Assembly: GCF_000716875.1 (NCBI RefSeq)
Contig: NZ_JNWQ01000085.1
Coordinates: 16,509 to 80,508 of the forward strand
Source: Streptomyces novaecaesareae
GTDB taxonomy: Bacteria > Actinomycetota > Actinomycetes > Streptomycetales > Streptomycetaceae
Length of the DNA: 64,000 nt
Direction: 5' to 3'
The notes under the pieces: model-generated
The model's database searches: none
What the model saw: only the letters and a program-made list of their open reading frames with translations
Told to the model about the DNA's origin: nothing
Shown: one piece after another, positions 1 through 8,435 of the stretch
Layout of the letters: the number at the start of each line of letters is the position of its first letter
Numbering within the stretch: position 1 is the first letter of the stretch
Made by a program: the position numbers and the translations under genes

Positions 1-1
1 C

Positions 2-193
2 GAGGGTGCCCGGACGACGCGCGAGGCCCGGACCGGTCGGGAGGGCCACCCGGTCCGCACCGGCCGGGAGGGCGAGCACCCGGACGGCCCCGGCACGCAC
101 GACGGGGCGGAGGAGCACCAGGCCGAGGCCACCGCTGCGGCACCCCGCTCGGCTCCACCGGTGCCCGCGGCGCGTGATCGCGCCGTAGGGTGA
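2..193 (+). CDS. C-terminal end of an upstream gene (possibly adpA)
   Basis: An open frame enters from the left edge and stops at TGA 191-193, just before orn. The visible 63 residues are low complexity, rich in Gly, Arg, Glu and His, then Ala/Pro, with no domain. In Streptomyces the gene directly upstream of ornA is adpA, the AraC/GlxA-type regulator of morphological differentiation, whose C-terminus is variable. The position would fit, but the visible part cannot prove it. The frame could also be chance. Confidence 0.4.
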   Translation, partial: EGARTTREARTGREGHPVRTGREGEHPDGPGTHDGAEEHQAEATAAAPRSAPPVPAARDRAVG

Positions 194-198
194 GGTGC

Positions 199-801
199 GT
201 GAATGACCGTTTGGTATGGATCGACTGTGAAATGACTGGCCTCGACCTCGACCGGGACGCCCTGGTCGAGGTCGCGGTGCTGGTGACGGACTCCGAGCTG
301 AACATCCTCGGCGAGGGCGTGGACGTCATCGTCCGGCCGCCGGCGGAGGCGCTGGCGAACATGCCCGAGGTGGTGCGCGCGATGCACACCGCCTCCGGCC
401 TGTTGGAGGAGCTGGAGCAGGGCGTGACCCTGGCCGAGGCCGAGGAGCGGGTGCTCGCGTACGTGCGCGAGCACGTGCCGGAGGCCGGGAGGACGCCGCT
501 GTGCGGCAACTCGGTGGCCACCGACCGCGGTTTCCTGGCCCGGGACATGCCCGCCCTGGAGAAGCACCTGCACTACCGGATCGTGGACGTCTCCTCGATC
601 AAGGAGCTGGCCCGCCGCTGGTACCCGAAGGCGTACTACAACAGCCCGCAGAAGGGCGGCAATCACCGAGCGCTCGCCGACATCCGGGAGAGCATCGACG
701 AACTGCGGTACTACCGCGAGGCCGTGTTCGTCCCGCAGCCCGGCCCGGACGCCGACACCGCGCGCGCCATCGCCGGGAAGTACCAGCCCCCGGCCGGCTG
801 A
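199..801 (+). CDS. orn: Oligoribonuclease
   Basis: A DEDDh 3'-5' exonuclease that degrades 2-5 nt RNAs, including pGpG from c-di-GMP turnover, to mononucleotides in the cytoplasm. The N-terminus WIDCEMTGLDL carries the first Asp/Glu pair. The C-terminal GGNHRALADI carries the catalytic His and last Asp. At 200 residues it has the usual family length. GTG 199 gives the family-typical MNDRLVWIDCEMTG and has AGGG 8 nt upstream. GTG 190 is an alternative that would overlap the upstream stop by 4 bp and so suggests coupling. The PAS-GGDEF-EAL protein at 51.3 kb would generate its pGpG substrate. Confidence 0.96.
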   Translation: MNDRLVWIDCEMTGLDLDRDALVEVAVLVTDSELNILGEGVDVIVRPPAEALANMPEVVRAMHTASGLLEELEQGVTLAEAEERVLAYVREHVPEAGRTPLCGNSVATDRGFLARDMPALEKHLHYRIVDVSSIKELARRWYPKAYYNSPQKGGNHRALADIRESIDELRYYREAVFVPQPGPDADTARAIAGKYQPPAG

Positions 802-977
802 TCCGGCGGGCCCGCTTCGGTCGGCTCCGCACCGACCGTCGGCGGGACCCCGCCGTAGGGTCCGCGAGGGTGCCCACGCCCGCGGGATCGGAACCCTGGC
901 GCGAGCACCCTCTCGGATCCTGTAGAGTTCTTCCTGTCGGAACGGGAACGCGAGAGCGGGAACGGACCGGACAGATG

Positions 978-1053
978 GTGGGTGTAGCTCAGTTGGTAGA
1001 GCACCTGGTTGTGGTCCAGGTGGCCGCGGGTTCGAGTCCCGTCACTCACCCCA
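978..1053 (+). tRNA. tRNA-His (GTG)
   Basis: Cloverleaf with acceptor arms 978-984 and 1043-1049, D-arm TAGCTCAGTTGGTAGAGC, anticodon loop TTGTGGT between CCTGG and CCAGG, and T-arm GGGTTCGAGTCCC. The discriminator is C73 at 1050, and CCA is encoded at 1051-1053. G977 can serve as the G-1 typical of tRNA-His. A strong hairpin follows at once. Confidence 0.97.
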
Positions 1054-1056
1054 GAG

Positions 1057-1101
1057 CCCGAGGGGCCGATCTCTTCAAGAGGTCGGCCCCTCGGGCGTTT
1101 T
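1057..1101 (+). terminator. Rho-independent-type terminator of tRNA-His
   Basis: Bases 1057-1074 pair with 1078-1095 in an 18-bp stem (one T-G wobble) around the loop TCA. A short T-run (GTTTTC) follows. It starts three bases after the encoded CCA. Confidence 0.88.
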
Positions 1102-1196
1102 CGCGTTCCTTCAACTGCCGCCGGTGGTCCGGCTTTTCCGGTCGACCTCCGGGCGACCCCTGCCGCCGGAAGCTACCGGCTAGTAACATCGTCGCC

Positions 1197-1643
1197 ATGA
1201 CCACACCTACGATCGGCCAGATGCTCGACGCCACCGTGCCGATGGCGCACACCCTGAAGCTCGAGTACCTGGAGACCACCCCGGAGCGCGCCGTGCTCCG
1301 GCTGCCCGACCAGCCCGCGTACCACAACCACGTCGGCGGCCCGCACGCCGGCGCGATGTTCACGCTCGCCGAGTCCGCCAGCGGCTGCATCGTGCTCGCC
1401 GCCTTCGGCGAGCAGCTGTCCCGGGCCGTGCCGCTCGCCGTCAACGCCGAGATCGCGTACAAGAAGCTCGCCATGGGCGAGGTCACCGCCACCGCCGTGC
1501 TCGGCCGCCCGGCCGCCGAGGTCGTCGCCGAGCTGGACGCGGGCGGCCGCCCCGAGTTCCCCGTCACCGTCGAGATCACCCGCGCCGACGGCGCCGTCAC
1601 CGGTGTGATGACGGTCACCTGGACCCTGCGCCCCAACTCCTGA
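1197..1643 (+). CDS. Hot-dog fold thioesterase-like protein (DUF4442/PaaI type)
   Basis: 148 residues, a single hot-dog domain. The segment HNHVGGPHAGAMFTLAESAS (about residues 42-61) is the central helix and active-site region of PaaI/DUF4442 acyl-CoA thioesterases. The strand VTVEITRADGAVTGVMTV closes the sheet. The likely role is hydrolysis of a small acyl-CoA in the cytoplasm; the substrate is unknown. ATG 1197 follows the tRNA-His terminator by about 100 bp, so it has its own promoter. No operon partner is visible. Confidence 0.8.
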   Translation: MTTPTIGQMLDATVPMAHTLKLEYLETTPERAVLRLPDQPAYHNHVGGPHAGAMFTLAESASGCIVLAAFGEQLSRAVPLAVNAEIAYKKLAMGEVTATAVLGRPAAEVVAELDAGGRPEFPVTVEITRADGAVTGVMTVTWTLRPNS

Positions 1644-1752
1644 CCGCCGCACGGCCGGTGGCCCCGGGAACACCACCTCGGGGCCGCCCGTGCGATGACT
1701 GTCCGTGACGGTCGGCGTGACCTCACCCCCCGTCCGCTCGTTCTCAACTCAC

Positions 1753-2646
1753 ATGCGAGCCAATCACGCGACCACGCGCCGGGAACCCGCCCCCCGCGGC
1801 GGCGGAGCCCGGCGCGGGATCGCCCGGTGGCTGCCCCGGCCCCGGACCCTCGCGGCCGGCGGGGCCCTGCTCGCTCAACTCTGGGGCCTCGGCGCCCCGG
1901 GCGCCTACGCGGCGACGGCCGACCCGCTGCCGGAGCCGGCCCGGGCCGCCGTCCGACGCGCACCGCACGGCGCGCCCGCGCTCGACCGGTCGACGCTCGA
2001 CGGGCCCACCCTCGACGGACAGTCGGCCGAACGCCCCCTCGGCCAGGGGCAGTCGGCGACCGGGACACCGGACCGCTCCCCCGTGCTCCACGGAGCGCCC
2101 GTCGGCGGCGAACCGCTCGAAGGGGCCACCGACGCGATCGGCGGCACCCTGCAGGAACGGATCCGAGCCGGCGAACTGCCCCTGCCCGGTCAGCAGGCGG
2201 CCGTCCCCGACGCCTTCGCGATCGCCTCCGGCCTGACCGGCACCGCCGCCGCCCAGCGCCGGCCCACCGAGGCCCGCACGCGCCGGGAGGGCGAGCCGGC
2301 CGGGCTGCCCGCCACCGGCCGGACGCACCCCGGCACCGTCCGCTCCGCCGATCCGCCAGGGCCCGGGACCGCGGAGGCTCCGCCGCTCCAGGAGGCGGCG
2401 GCCACCACCGACACCGCCACCGCAGCCACCGCCGACCACGACGGCGCGGCAGCCACCCCCGCCACCGTTACCGCACCCGGCGGCAACGGGACGCCCGAGA
2501 CGCTCGCCATCGCCGACACCGCCACCGCCACCCCCGCGGCCGACGGCTCCGCCACCGCGACCGCCGTCCTCGCCCCCATCGCGGCCGGGCTGCTGCTCAC
2601 CGGGGCGGCCATGTGCAAGCATCGCGGACTACCGCGCGGGCACTGA
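1753..2646 (+). CDS. Secreted, membrane-anchored Ala/Thr/Pro-rich surface protein
   Basis: The N-terminus has basic residues followed by a hydrophobic stretch ending GAPGAYA, which looks like a signal peptide of about 55 residues. The body is low complexity and rich in Ala, Thr, Pro and Gly. The C-terminus is one hydrophobic segment (ATAVLAPIAAGLLLTGAAM) and a short basic tail (KHRGLPRGH), as in type I surface proteins. No enzymatic domain is seen. ATG 1753 is chosen because it leaves a compact signal peptide; GTG 1705 is in frame and adds 16 residues. Neither has a clear ribosome-binding site. Function is unknown. Confidence 0.6.
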   Translation: MRANHATTRREPAPRGGGARRGIARWLPRPRTLAAGGALLAQLWGLGAPGAYAATADPLPEPARAAVRRAPHGAPALDRSTLDGPTLDGQSAERPLGQGQSATGTPDRSPVLHGAPVGGEPLEGATDAIGGTLQERIRAGELPLPGQQAAVPDAFAIASGLTGTAAAQRRPTEARTRREGEPAGLPATGRTHPGTVRSADPPGPGTAEAPPLQEAAATTDTATAATADHDGAAATPATVTAPGGNGTPETLAIADTATATPAADGSATATAVLAPIAAGLLLTGAAMCKHRGLPRGH

Positions 2647-2800
2647 GCGGGCACCGAGCGGGCTTTGAGCGGGCCGGCTCCAGGGGTGGCCCCCATCACC
2701 AGGTGGACGGCACGGCGTACGGCTCGGTGTGCAGCTCGGCGTCGACGGCGGGCCGGAGCAGGCGGCGAGCGGCGGGCGGCGAGTGCCGGCGGGCGTCCCG

Positions 2801-3718
2801 TCAGCGGAAGACGCCCGGGGGCGGCTCCGGGGAGGGCGCGGCCGTGGCGTCCGTCGCCGGGGTGGCTCCGGCGGCGAAGTCGGTGAGGGCGCGGCCGTGT
2901 TCGACCCGGGCGTGGGCGGGGTCGGAGGCGGCGCGGCGGGTGAGGTCGGCGGTCGGAAGGGGGGTGTGGGCGGCGGCCAGCACGAGGTTGCCGAAGCGCT
3001 TGCCGCGCAGCACGGCCGGGTCGGCGATCAGGCAGAGTTCCGGGAAGACCGCGCCGAGGGTGGCGACCTGGGAGCGGGCGAAGGGCAGGGCGGCGCCGTC
3101 GGCGATGTTGGCGGCGTACCAGCCGCCGGGGGCGAGGGCGCGGGCGGCGAGGGTGGTGAACTCGACGGTGGTGCAGTGGGCCGGGGTGCGGGCGCCGGAG
3201 AAGACGTCGGTGATGACCAGGTCGACGGTGCCCTCGGGGGTGCGTTCGAGCACGCTGCGGGCGTCCGCGCCACGCACCTTGATCTGCCAGCCGCGGTCCA
3301 ACGGCAGTTCGGCGCGGACGAGTTCGGTGAGCGCGGTGTCGATCTCGGCGACCTGCTGGCGGGAGCGCGGCCGGGTGGCGGCGACGTAGCGGGCCAGGGT
3401 GAGGGCGCCGCCGCCCAGGTGCAGGACGGTCAGCGGGCGGCCGGGCGGGGCGACCAGGTCGATCAGGTGGCCGAGCCGGCGCTGGTACTCGAAGCCGAGG
3501 TGAGTGGGGTCGGCGAGGTCGACCAGGGACTGCGGGGCGCCGTCGATCAGCAGCGACCAGGCGGCGGGGCGGTCCCGGTCGGGGCGCAGTTCGGCCAGGC
3601 CGGAGCCGACGGGGCGGGTGAGCGGGCCCTGGGCGTGGGTGCGTCCGCCCGCGCCGGTGGTGTCCGCCGTCTCGCTGCCGCGGGCGGCCCTGCTGTTGCT
3701 TCGTCCCATGTCGGCCAT
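2801..3718 (-). CDS. Spermidine synthase-like (aminopropyltransferase fold) protein
   Basis: About 305 residues with the Rossmann core of spermidine synthase/methyltransferase proteins. LTVLHLGGGALTLARYVA is the nucleotide-binding loop (motif I). VAEIDTALTELVR holds the acidic residue after strand 2. VDLVITDVFSGARTPAH corresponds to the catalytic-Asp region. Actinomycetes carry many such soluble homologues, and most lack proven polyamine activity. The N- and C-terminal 40 residues are disordered. ATG 3718 and ATG 3709 are both possible. The gene stands alone between convergent and divergent neighbours. Confidence 0.75.
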   Translation of the reverse strand: MADMGRSNSRAARGSETADTTGAGGRTHAQGPLTRPVGSGLAELRPDRDRPAAWSLLIDGAPQSLVDLADPTHLGFEYQRRLGHLIDLVAPPGRPLTVLHLGGGALTLARYVAATRPRSRQQVAEIDTALTELVRAELPLDRGWQIKVRGADARSVLERTPEGTVDLVITDVFSGARTPAHCTTVEFTTLAARALAPGGWYAANIADGAALPFARSQVATLGAVFPELCLIADPAVLRGKRFGNLVLAAAHTPLPTADLTRRAASDPAHARVEHGRALTDFAAGATPATDATAAPSPEPPPGVFR

Positions 3719-3847
3719 TATCGCCGCCGCGCGGGACGGCCCGGCGGGTCGGAGCCGCGGAGCCACAGGTCAGGGGCGTGCCGGGGGGATCCGGCCGGAG
3801 GGGCGAGCCGTGCTCACCGGCCCGGCGGGATCCGCGCGGCACGCCCG

Positions 3848-4360
3848 CTAGAACGGGCCGAGGCCGCCCGCGGTGAGCGTGCAGGCGGCCTCGCAGAGGG
3901 CGGAGCGGAGCACCCAGGCGTCCGTGGGGCGCGCGGCGCGGCCGGCACCGGAGGGGGGGATCACCCAGCGGGGGTCGGTGGGGGCCGGGACGAGGGCGCC
4001 CGCCGTACAGGAGCTGCCGGGCAGGTGCCAGGTCTCCCAGGTGCCGGCCGGGACGAGGAAGACGACGGTGCTGCCGTTGCGGCTCTGCAGCACGGCCCCG
4101 CAGGCGCGGCGCAGTCTCAGGATGTCGACGGCTTCCAGGCCGTGCCGCAGGGCGACCGTCACGGTGTCGCAGCCGGTGACGAGGGTGCCCTCGTCGGGGG
4201 CGGTGCGCTCGCGCCGGGGACCGCCGCAGGGGGCGCGGCCGCCGTCCACCGGGCCCCGGCCGGGGATCCGGTCGTCGGCGGGGTCGGGGAGCAGGGCAGG
4301 GGCGGCGCCGGCGAGCACTCCCCCGGGGACGGGTCGGTACTTCGGCAGTCCGGTGGCCAT
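3848..4360 (-). CDS. Small protein resembling DNA primase/polymerase-like domain proteins
   Basis: 170 residues, start ATG 4360 with AGGAGG just upstream. The pattern CDTVTVALRHGLEAVDIL, then CGAVL, STVVFLVPAGT, and WVIPPSGAG is shared in order and spacing with the gene at 12444-13001. Both resemble short actinobacterial proteins related to the N-terminal domain of bifunctional primase/polymerases. I see no catalytic acidic triad, so enzymatic activity is doubtful. It is divergent from the HTH/TPR regulator at 4626. Family assignment is by eye. Confidence 0.55.
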   Translation of the reverse strand: MATGLPKYRPVPGGVLAGAAPALLPDPADDRIPGRGPVDGGRAPCGGPRRERTAPDEGTLVTGCDTVTVALRHGLEAVDILRLRRACGAVLQSRNGSTVVFLVPAGTWETWHLPGSSCTAGALVPAPTDPRWVIPPSGAGRAARPTDAWVLRSALCEAACTLTAGGLGPF

Positions 4361-4625
4361 CGTGGGCCCTCCTGTACCTCGTCGGATCCGGAAGCACAGC
4401 CGCCCGGAGGGGCCACCGGACTGGGACGGGCCGGTGGCGACGGCCTTGGCTTTCCACGTATCAGGAGAACGCGGCGAAGACACGTCAGGCCACGGGGCGC
4501 ATTACAGCAAGGCATGGCATTTCATGGCAGATATCCCGCAACATAGCCCGTTTTACCCGAGTTTGTCATCAAATCCCCCACAAACCCAATGTGTCCGCCC
4601 GGTGACTCCGAGTACTCTCGGCGCC

Positions 4626-6263
4626 ATGGCAGCCACCCCACCGGCCGAGCCGAACCGACCGTCCCCCAACGCCGTGATGCGCGCGCTGCGCGGCGACCGC
4701 TCCCCCGGCGAATTCGCCATGGCGGTACGCCGGGCCGCCCGCGAGATCGGCGAGCACGTCTCCTGCGACGCCCGCTACGTCGGGCGGGTCGAGTCCGGTG
4801 AGATCCGCTGCCCCAACTACGCCTACGAGCGGGTGTTCCGGCACATGTGGCCGGGCCGCACGCTCACCGACCTCGGCTTCGCCCCCCGCGCCGCCGTCCG
4901 CCGCCGCCCGGCGGACGGCGGCGGACGGGCCGAACCGCCCCCGCTCCACCCGCCGTTCCCGCCCCTGCCCGCCCCGCGCTCACCACTCTCCACTCAACTC
5001 CCGTACGCTGCCTCGCCGTACGCGGATCCAACCGTTCCGGACGGGCCCCGATGGCCGCGTCCCGGCGCGGTGCCCCGGGGGCCCGATGGATCGCCCTATC
5101 TCGACGAGGAGAACGACGACGTGCGTCGCCGTACGTTCCTGGCCGGCGGCACCACCGCGCTGGCCACCGTGATCGGCATCGACCGACCGGCCGCGGCCGC
5201 CGGTCGACAGGCCGGTACCGACGGTGCCTCCGGTGCGCTCACCGGCCAAGGCACCCTTCCCGGTGCGGAGTTCGCCGCACCGTCACTGCTCGCCACCGAG
5301 TCACTGCTCGCCACCGACCGGGTGGTGCCCGGCCGGCCCGGGCCCGTGCCGACCCTGCGCAGGGTCGGCGCCGCCGAGGTACTCGGAGTCGAACAGGCCG
5401 TCCGGGACATCCGGCTGGCCGACGACGCACACGGCGCCGACGCCCTGTACGAGCTCGCCGGGCAGTCGCTGCGCAACGCGTACGTCCTGCTCAACGAGGG
5501 CGAGTACAACGCCGAGACGGAGCACCGGCTCCAGGCCGGAGCGGGCGAACTCGCCATCTCGGTGGGCTGGTTGGCCCACGACTCGAACCGGCTCGCGGAC
5601 GCCCGCTCGTTCTACGCCGAGGCACTGGCCACCGCCCGGATGGCCGGGGACTCCGCGCTGGAGGCGCACGTCTTCTGCAACAGCGCCTTCCTCGCCCGGG
5701 ACGCCGGCCGCCCGCGCGAGGCGCTGCGTGCCGCCCAGGCTGGGCAGGTCGCCGCCCGGGAGCTGGGCTCCGACCGGCTCCTCGCGCTGCTGGCCATGCG
5801 CGAGGCCGGCGCCTGGGCCCTGCTGCAGGACCGCACCTCCTGCGAACGTGCGCTCGGCCGGGCGTACGCACTGTTCGACCGCGGCACCGCCGAGGGCGAT
5901 CCGGAGTGGATGTCCTTCTTCGGCGAGGCCGAGATCGCCGGCCTCCAGTCGCAGTGCTGGTCCGCGCTCGGCGACTGGGACCGCGCCAGCGAGCAGGCCG
6001 GGCTGGCCATAGCGCTGCAGAAACCGCACTTCGTCCGCAACCGGGTGCTGTACACCGCCGAGCTGGCCCACGACCGGCTCGGCCGGGGGGACCTGGCGGG
6101 CGCGGCGCACCACGGCTCGTGCGCCGTCGCACTGTTCGGCGACGTCCGCTCGGCCCGGATCCGGAGCATGCTGGCGGACACCGCCGAGCGGCTGCGCCGG
6201 CACGCCGTGGTGCCCGAGGTGCGCCGGTTCCTGGCCGAGTACGACCGGGCGGCCGCCGCCTAG
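4626..6263 (+). CDS. HTH (XRE-like) regulator with TPR-like C-terminus
   Basis: 545 residues. Residues 10-75 form an HTH-type domain (SPGEFAMAVRRAAREIG, then DARYVGRVESGEI). A Pro-rich linker spans about 95-160. From about 255 the protein is all-helical in TPR style (SFYAEALATARMAGDSALEA, ALFDRGTAEGDPEW). At residues 166-190 there is a twin-arginine-like stretch (RRRTFLAGGTTALATVIGI), directly after an internal AGGAG at 5107-5111 and GTG 5121. Regulators of this layout are common in Streptomyces, and their ligands are mostly unknown. The stop lies against a perfect palindrome shared with the convergent phosphatase gene. Confidence 0.8.
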   Translation: MAATPPAEPNRPSPNAVMRALRGDRSPGEFAMAVRRAAREIGEHVSCDARYVGRVESGEIRCPNYAYERVFRHMWPGRTLTDLGFAPRAAVRRRPADGGGRAEPPPLHPPFPPLPAPRSPLSTQLPYAASPYADPTVPDGPRWPRPGAVPRGPDGSPYLDEENDDVRRRTFLAGGTTALATVIGIDRPAAAAGRQAGTDGASGALTGQGTLPGAEFAAPSLLATESLLATDRVVPGRPGPVPTLRRVGAAEVLGVEQAVRDIRLADDAHGADALYELAGQSLRNAYVLLNEGEYNAETEHRLQAGAGELAISVGWLAHDSNRLADARSFYAEALATARMAGDSALEAHVFCNSAFLARDAGRPREALRAAQAGQVAARELGSDRLLALLAMREAGAWALLQDRTSCERALGRAYALFDRGTAEGDPEWMSFFGEAEIAGLQSQCWSALGDWDRASEQAGLAIALQKPHFVRNRVLYTAELAHDRLGRGDLAGAAHHGSCAVALFGDVRSARIRSMLADTAERLRRHAVVPEVRRFLAEYDRAAAA

Positions 6264-6281
6264 GACGGGCCCGGGCCCGTC
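6264..6281. terminator. 18-bp perfect GC palindrome between convergent genes
   Basis: GACGGGCCC is followed directly by its reverse complement, filling the gap between the stop of the regulator (6263) and the stop of the phosphatase (6280-6282). A bidirectional terminator is the likeliest role, though no T-run follows. Confidence 0.55.
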
Positions 6282-6936
6282 AGTGCCCGGCGTTCAGGCC
6301 GTCCAGGTGGGAGAGGTCGTTCCAGATCTCCACGGCCGGGGCGCCGTACTCCCAGGACAGGACGCAGAGCGCGGCCGTGCCGAGCTTGAACCGCTGGGCG
6401 AACTCGGGCGGCAGGCCCAGCCAGCGGGCGGTCAGGATGCGCAGCAGGTGGCCGTGCGCGAACAGGACGACGTCCCGGTCGGCGCAGTGCATCTCGGTGG
6501 TGTCCGGCTCCGGGACGCCGTGCTCCTGGTTGAGGTCGGCGAGGAAGGCGTCCACCCGGGCGGCCACCTCGGAGAGCTTCTCGCCGCCGGGCACGCCGTC
6601 CCGCCAGATCAGCCAGCCGGGGTGGTCGGTGGCGCGGATGTCCACGCCGGTGCGGCCCTCGTACCGGCCGTAGTCCCACTCCATCAGCTCCGGGCGGTCC
6701 ACCGCGCGGTCGCCGAAGCCGGCCAGCGCGCAGGTCTCCTTGGCGCGGCCGAGCGGGCTGGTGTAGACGAGCGCGTCCGGCAGCCCGTTCCACGGGGCCT
6801 TGGCGAGGCGGGCGCCGAGGGCCCGGGCCATCGCGCGGCCGTCCTCGGTCAGCGGGATGTCGGTGCGGCCGGTGTGTCGGCCGGTGGCGGACCACTCGGT
6901 CTCGCCGTGGCGGACCAGCACGATTCGGGCGGGCAT
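6280..6936 (-). CDS. Histidine phosphatase family protein (phosphoglycerate mutase-like)
   Basis: 218 residues. [20 protein letters not shown] carries the phospho-accepting His of the RHG motif. [12 protein letters not shown] and [11 protein letters not shown] are the next conserved blocks. [13 protein letters not shown] carries the second catalytic His. This is a cofactor-independent-of-metal phosphatase fold; members act on sugar phosphates, nucleotides or cofactor precursors, and the substrate cannot be read here. ATG 6936 starts the family-typical N-terminus ([12 protein letters not shown]) and has AGGAG upstream. It is divergent from the nuclease cassette at 7170. Confidence 0.88.
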   Translation of the reverse strand: MPARIVLVRHGETEWSATGRHTGRTDIPLTEDGRAMARALGARLAKAPWNGLPDALVYTSPLGRAKETCALAGFGDRAVDRPELMEWDYGRYEGRTGVDIRATDHPGWLIWRDGVPGGEKLSEVAARVDAFLADLNQEHGVPEPDTTEMHCADRDVVLFAHGHLLRILTARWLGLPPEFAQRFKLGTAALCVLSWEYGAPAVEIWNDLSHLDGLNAGH

Positions 6937-7169
6937 GGGGGCTCCTCGCAGCGGGGCGGTGGCAATGGTCGGTCTCACCCTTGAGCACCGGGTTCCATGA
7001 TCCCTCACCCGGGCGGCGGACACGATCGCGGGCCGGTGCGGCCGGCCCGGGGCGGGCCCCGGCGGCCCCGGGCAAGACCCCGGGCAAGGCTGCCGGCCCG
7101 GGGCCGGGCGGCCGTGAACAGCCGATCCGCACCGCGTTGTCGGACCCGGATGCGACACTGGGCCGCACC

Positions 7170-8435
7170 ATGAACGTCTCGACGAACGTCCCGCTCGGCG
7201 GGCCCGCTGAGCCGCTCGCCCAGCGGCTCGCCGAGCTGCGCGGACCGGCCCCGCAGCGCAGTCTGAACGCCCGCTCCCTCGCCGCGCTCGCCGCCAATCC
7301 GGGCTGCCACCGCCGCGCCGTGCTCGACGCGGCCGGGGTGGACAAGTCCGTGCTGGCCGCCCGGCTCGGCCGCCCCGCCCCCTTCGGCCAGTCCCCGTTC
7401 GCGATCGCCCGCGGCGTGATCTTCGAGTCCCGGCTGAAGGCGGACGACTACGCCCCGCTGCTGGAACCGCTCCGCCGCCACCTCGGCGTCCCCGCGGACG
7501 GCCACACCCCGCTGCTGGTGCCGGACCTGCTGCAGCGCTCCGGCCCGGCCGTCCGCGCCGACCGGACGGCCCAGGCGCTGGCCCTGGCCGCCGCCGACCC
7601 CGAGGCCTGGACGCTGCTGGACCACCCGCTGCTGCGCCTGGACGTGGCCGGCAGCACCGCCTACCTGGAGCCGGACGCGCTCGTGGTGCACGGCGGGCGG
7701 TGCACGGTCGTCGAGATCAAGTCCTTCCCGGTGCTGGACGGCAGCGCGGATCCGGCCAAGGTCGGCGCCGCCGCCCGGCAGGCCGCCGTGTACGTACTGG
7801 CGCTCCAGCAGGCCGCCGCCGCGGCGGCCGGGCAGCCGCTCGCGGACGACCCGTACACCGAGCAGCGGCTGCCGGGCAGCCCCCGGACGAGCGTGCTGCT
7901 GGTCTGCCCCAAGGACTTCGGCAACCGGCCGACCGCGGTCACCGTCGACGTCCGCCGCGAGCTGGCCACCACCCGCCGCCAGCTGAGCCGGATGACCGGC
8001 ATCGGCCGGCTGCTGGACGCGCTGCCGGCGGGCGCGGACTTCGACCTGGCGGCCGAGGAGGACGGCGCCCCGGCCCGCAGCGCCGAACAGCTGGCCGCTT
8101 CGGTCGAGGCGGTGCCCGCCGCGTACAGCCCGGACTGCCTCTCCACCTGCGAGCTCGGCTTCCACTGCCGTGCCCAGGCCCGCTGCGGCGACCGGGTCGA
8201 GCAGCTCGGCCGGGGCGTGCGCGGCGAGCTGGGCAGCATCCGTACGGTCGCCGAGGCCCTGGCCGCCGCCGGCCCGAGTACACGCACAAGCACGGTCACC
8301 GGCACCGGCACGGGCGACCAGGACGGCGCCGGCGGCGCGGACGACGCGGCGGAGCGCCTGGCCTACGCGGCGGCCCTGCGCGCGGAGGCGCTCGGCGCCC
8401 CGGCGCCCGCGCGAGCACCGGGGACGGACGCATGA
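7170..8435 (+). CDS. PD-(D/E)XK nuclease with probable Fe-S cluster (RecB/Cas4/AddB-like)
   Basis: 421 residues, first gene of a three-gene coupled cassette. The nuclease core is visible as RGVIFE (81-86), LEPDALVV with Asp169, VVEIKSF with Glu182 and Lys184, then RQAAVYVL with the Q-x3-Y motif (204-208). Cysteines at about 46, 323, 327, 333 and 339 recall the split four-Cys Fe-S staple of AddB, Cas4 and Dna2. The last 70 residues are disordered. It most likely cuts DNA with divalent metal, working with the helicase two genes on. The stop overlaps the next start as ATGA. The specific role is not known to me. Confidence 0.82.
   Translation: MNVSTNVPLGGPAEPLAQRLAELRGPAPQRSLNARSLAALAANPGCHRRAVLDAAGVDKSVLAARLGRPAPFGQSPFAIARGVIFESRLKADDYAPLLEPLRRHLGVPADGHTPLLVPDLLQRSGPAVRADRTAQALALAAADPEAWTLLDHPLLRLDVAGSTAYLEPDALVVHGGRCTVVEIKSFPVLDGSADPAKVGAAARQAAVYVLALQQAAAAAAGQPLADDPYTEQRLPGSPRTSVLLVCPKDFGNRPTAVTVDVRRELATTRRQLSRMTGIGRLLDALPAGADFDLAAEEDGAPARSAEQLAASVEAVPAAYSPDCLSTCELGFHCRAQARCGDRVEQLGRGVRGELGSIRTVAEALAAAGPSTRTSTVTGTGTGDQDGAGGADDAAERLAYAAALRAEALGAPAPARAPGTDA

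Noticed and set aside
2305..2322. LPATG sequence in the surface protein at 1753-2646
   Set aside because: A sortase signal must lie just before the C-terminal membrane segment; this one is about 100 residues too early, so it is chance.
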